Positions 63,033 to 64,000 of a DNA stretch of 64,000 nucleotides are shown in pieces (position 1 is the stretch's first letter; the number at the start of each line of letters is the position of its first letter). The notes beneath the pieces were generated by a model. It searched no databases. It saw only the letters and a list, made by a program, of their open reading frames with translations, and was not told where the DNA came from. This DNA is from Prorocentrum cordatum (Eukaryota > Sar > Dinophyceae > Prorocentrales > Prorocentraceae). The stretch lies in contig CAUYUJ010011492.1 of NCBI GenBank assembly GCA_963575745.1, positions 215,718 to 279,717 of the forward strand. Direction: 5' to 3'. The translations under genes were made by a program, and so were the position numbers.

Positions 63033-64000
63033 CTACGAGTGCAAGACTACGTAGTCGCCTCTGCGCGTCACGCGCCACGCCCACACCGTGGGCTCCAGGC
63101 AGGCATCGGCCATCTTGATGATGAGGAACTCGTCGATCACGCGCCCAGTACTCCTGCCCTGCGAGCGCGCTGAAATTTCGATCCCGCGCGCGACGACGTG
63201 CAGTTCGCCAGAGATGGCAGCGCACGCGTCGAGGACGAACATCTCGCCACCGCGCGAGCGAACCACATCGCCCACGCTGTACGTTTGCCCGCCCCAGCGC
63301 AGCGAAACCGGCACGGAGACGTCGACGTCCCCGACAAAGGAGCGCAACTCGTCGGAGTCGGCTGCAGTCCCCGTCAGCGCGTTGCCAGTCGGCCCCATTT
63401 GTTCGTGTTGTCTCTCTTGGTGCAACACTGCGCTCGCGAGCACCGTGCACTCAAAGCGCGAGGTGCAAAGCACTGGTTCGGCGACTGCTTTTACCATCTT
63501 GTTGTGGCGCTCCGTCACGAAGCAGTCGAGCTCCTTGGGCTCCTGGTCCGCGTTGTGGAGCACGTAGTGGTGCTTGGGCTTCGCGTAGCGGACGCCGTAG
63601 GCCTGCTTGTGCAAGCCCAGATGGACTGCAGCCGATGCAACGAAGTCGTTGCGAGGGGCGACGGCCCCACGCTTTACGTCCATGAACGCGCGCGCCAGCA
63701 GGCCGCACGCGCGGAGGGGCGCCAGTTCGCGCTCGAGAGACTCGACGCCGACGACTTTCTCTTCGGCGAACGCCACCACGAGGTGGATGAGCGATGCCAG
63801 CTCGCTCGCGCCTGCCTTGAATGACTTCTTGCACGCGGTCGCGTGCCCAGGCGAGAACATATTGTGTACAGCTCGCGAGCGCCCGCGCTGGAACTGCCAG
63901 CGCCGCGTGAACCTGTGGAAATCGGGAAAGGTGATGCTCGCCTTGCTATTGCACGCCGTCGTAAACGCAAACACCTCCCATCCAACGGTGCCGTTGCTCC
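63033..64000 (-). CDS. Transposase-like protein, C-terminal part, 5' end beyond the window
   Basis: The frame is open from the window edge (NGTVGWEVFAFTTACNSKAS) to a TAG near 63,033, about 320 codons, intact and non-repetitive. Numbering from 63,974, PKHHYVLH (residues 133-140) and DCFVTERHNKMVKAV (150-164) form a block like the 'PKxHxxxH ... FExxHxxxK' region near the C-terminus of eukaryotic DDE-type transposases such as the CACTA and KDZ groups. The second half contains a small beta-rich module (GGQTYSVGDVVRSRGGEMFV). The family call is a resemblance, not a firm assignment; a host protein is possible. The preceding catalytic region would lie to the right of the window. Confidence 0.45.
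   Translation of the reverse strand, partial: SNGTVGWEVFAFTTACNSKASITFPDFHRFTRRWQFQRGRSRAVHNMFSPGHATACKKSFKAGASELASLIHLVVAFAEEKVVGVESLERELAPLRACGLLARAFMDVKRGAVAPRNDFVASAAVHLGLHKQAYGVRYAKPKHHYVLHNADQEPKELDCFVTERHNKMVKAVAEPVLCTSRFECTVLASAVLHQERQHEQMGPTGNALTGTAADSDELRSFVGDVDVSVPVSLRWGGQTYSVGDVVRSRGGEMFVLDACAAISGELHVVARGIEISARSQGRSTGRVIDEFLIIKMADACLEPTVWAWRVTRRGDYVVLHS

Overview
This window looks like nuclear DNA of a dinoflagellate. The evidence is the combination of features: high GC, very low gene density, one gene broken by a roughly 10 kb intron, decayed non-LTR retrotransposons whose ORF1 carries a RanBP2-like finger and whose reverse transcriptase uses a VDDxxLQ-type active site, and a large content of simple and composite repeats. 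Species cannot be assigned from the sequence alone. No rRNA, tRNA, CRISPR array or bacterial operon was recognised.

Only one host gene can be named with reasonable support: a plus-strand, multi-pass membrane protein with two PqiA-like modules. Exon 1 ends near 10.07-10.10 kb and exon 2 is 19,919-20,437. The intron between them holds CTCTTGGGG minisatellites, a perfect-TIR element (11,058-11,234), a 76 bp minisatellite, two degenerate retrotransposons (about 12.77-16.98 kb minus, about 16.99-18.79 kb plus) and a near-palindromic element only about 12 bp from the splice acceptor.

Layout. 0-8.7 kb: a retrotransposon scrap, satellites, and a family of inverted-repeat elements with TTAAGTCGGGC...GCCCGACCTAA ends. 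Two members are short (about 105 and 155 bp) and two are long and filled with tandem arrays. 8.8-20.4 kb: the PqiA-like gene. 20.6-25 kb: further palindromic elements and a second copy of a CCCTACCTAG element filled with GCATA repeats. 25.15-33.08 kb: a composite satellite block of about 1.8 kb present twice in tandem; the first copy is split by a 4.4 kb minus-strand LINE (ORF1, APE endonuclease, RT). 33.9-37.6 kb: degenerate GAT repeats. 38.9-42.9 kb: another decayed minus-strand LINE. 44-55.3 kb: GTT and ACT microsatellites, a 61 bp minisatellite, and several copies of a repeat unit of up to about 900 bp carrying a short conserved reading frame that ends just before a GTT tract. 55-64 kb: pyrimidine/purine tracts, unrecognised ORFs, a large inverted repeat (60,698-61,222), about twenty AGCGAT-N4-ATCGCT palindromes, and a 5'-truncated transposase-like ORF running off the right edge.

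Except for the PqiA-like gene and possibly the right-edge ORF, almost all long reading frames are either decayed mobile-element fragments or shadows of trinucleotide repeats.
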